Origin: DRPN01 sp964599235
GTDB taxonomy: Bacteria; Bacteroidota; Bacteroidia; Bacteroidales; VadinHA17
Direction of reading: 5' to 3'
Assembly: GCA_964599235.1 (NCBI GenBank)
Contig: CAZRDX010000022.1
Coordinates: forward strand, 1 to 64,000
DNA: 64,000 bases
Both the position numbers and the translations under genes were made by a program. Positions 63,448 through 64,000 of the stretch are shown piece by piece (the first letter of the stretch is position 1; the number at the start of each line of letters is the position of its first letter). The notes beneath the pieces are model-generated. The model worked only from the letters and a program-made list of their open reading frames with translations. It was not told where the DNA came from and did not search any database.

Positions 63448-64000
63448 TCATTTTTTCAATCGTACCAGTGGTTGCAGCAGGAGGAGGAAGAGGGCGGTGA
63501 GGGCGAGGCTTTCTCCCACGCCGAAGTGATCGGCCAGGTATCCGGCCGCCGGGGCAATGAGAGCCGCCATGAGGCTCCGCACCTGGGATTCCGTGCTGAG
63601 CACCGTGGCCAGGATATCGGAAGGGAAGAGGGAAGAGATGTAAGCCACTCCCACGGGACGCCGCAGGTTCTCCAGCATATACATGGCCGTGAAGGGGATG
63701 ACCACGCTCCACCGCCAGGGGCCGGGCAGCAGGAAGAAGAGGCCGGCGGCCATGACCAGCAGCAGGCCGGCCACCAGGGTGCGGTTCAGCGCCCTGGCAA
63801 GCTCTCCCAGACGCGCCGTGAAGGTGCCGGAGTATCGTGAAGCAAACGATGAGGCCAGATACAGAAAAAAAAAGATCACCCCGATGACCAGGGCAGAGAC
63901 TTTCTTCTCATCGGCAACGCCGCTGTGCAGGGCGATCACGGCGGCCAGCGCCGCCAGCTCGGGCTGCAGGTAATCCTTCAGCGCCCGAAAGGTGCCGCTG
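63448..64000 (-). CDS. MFS transporter, C-terminal part (5' end outside window)
   Basis: The frame continues to the right edge without a start; the last 184 residues are present (GTFRALKDYLQPELAALAAV ...). They contain four to five membrane helices (VSALVIGVIFFFLYLASSFA, TLVAGLLLVMAAGLFFLL, MYMLENLRRPVGVAYISSLF, SLALTALFLLLLQPLV) and the segment RSLMAALIAPAAGYLADHFG typical of major-facilitator proteins. An internal Met-type start at 63939 is a Val codon in the middle of a domain and not a true start. The substrate is unknown. Confidence 0.8.
   Translation of the reverse strand, partial: SGTFRALKDYLQPELAALAAVIALHSGVADEKKVSALVIGVIFFFLYLASSFASRYSGTFTARLGELARALNRTLVAGLLLVMAAGLFFLLPGPWRWSVVIPFTAMYMLENLRRPVGVAYISSLFPSDILATVLSTESQVRSLMAALIAPAAGYLADHFGVGESLALTALFLLLLQPLVRLKK

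Overview
The window reads as ordinary chromosome of a GC-rich member of the Bacteroidota, probably a Bacteroidales or Marinilabiliales type; I cannot name the genus. The pointers are an S46 dipeptidyl-peptidase, a TamL-type lipoprotein, PorT and two proteins with type IX secretion (T9SS) C-terminal domains, DUF3467 behind rpoC, a propeller/SpoIIE sensor, and promoters of the Bacteroidota form (TTTG, about 20 bp, TAnnTTTG). I see no prophage, insertion sequence, CRISPR array or integrative element.

Layout. 1-1321: a membrane protein cut by the left edge and an outer-membrane-type protein, both on the minus strand. 1356-1674: AT-rich spacer with 12-bp tandem repeats. 1675-8814: a likely minus-strand transcription unit: lipoprotein, DUF2520 Rossmann protein, KdsC-like HAD phosphatase, UbiA prenyltransferase, Maf, S46 peptidase, metallo-beta-lactamase-fold hydrolase and a decayed uroporphyrinogen-decarboxylase-like gene. 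8883-12749: etfB, etfA and a membrane Fe-S oxidoreductase, an electron route from flavoprotein dehydrogenases toward the quinone pool. 12876-27883: the information-processing block rpsU-xerC-hpf, tRNA-Thr-Tyr-Gly-Thr, tuf, tRNA-Trp, secE, nusG, rplK, rplA, rplJ, rplL, rpoB, rpoC, DUF3467, closed by a perfectly palindromic terminator. 28027-31913: a helix-hairpin-helix protein, an SNF-family transporter and pyruvate kinase. 31961-38927: tamL, a SpoU methyltransferase, and purL-ubiE-porT. 39067-44303: two dehydrogenases and a galactose module (galK, Na+/solute symporter, small membrane protein). 44357-52411: a T9SS M1 peptidase, the propeller-SpoIIE sensor and a large T9SS protein. 52473-53669: a lipoprotein alpha/beta hydrolase. 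53817-55794: an oxidative-stress pair (PerR-like repressor, archaeal-type peroxiredoxin) and an exported, apparently dead low-molecular-weight phosphatase homologue. 55789-64000: a GNAT-like protein, a polysaccharide-deacetylase-like protein, mutS2, an S9 oligopeptidase, an outer-membrane protein and a cut MFS transporter.

How it fits together. Extracellular and periplasmic peptide breakdown (S46, S9, M1), T9SS export (PorT) and outer-membrane assembly (TamL) suit a proteolytic or saccharolytic Bacteroidota. UbiE (menaquinone) and the ETF/Fe-S module imply quinone-linked electron transfer.

Most worth a second look: the exported phosphatase homologue that has lost both the catalytic Cys and Arg; the cysteine-free PerR with a 6-1-6 operator; the 12-bp repeats found about 59 kb apart at two loci; and the frame-broken UroD-like pseudogene at the end of the peptidase unit. 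I did not find a clear new multi-gene defence or mobile system.
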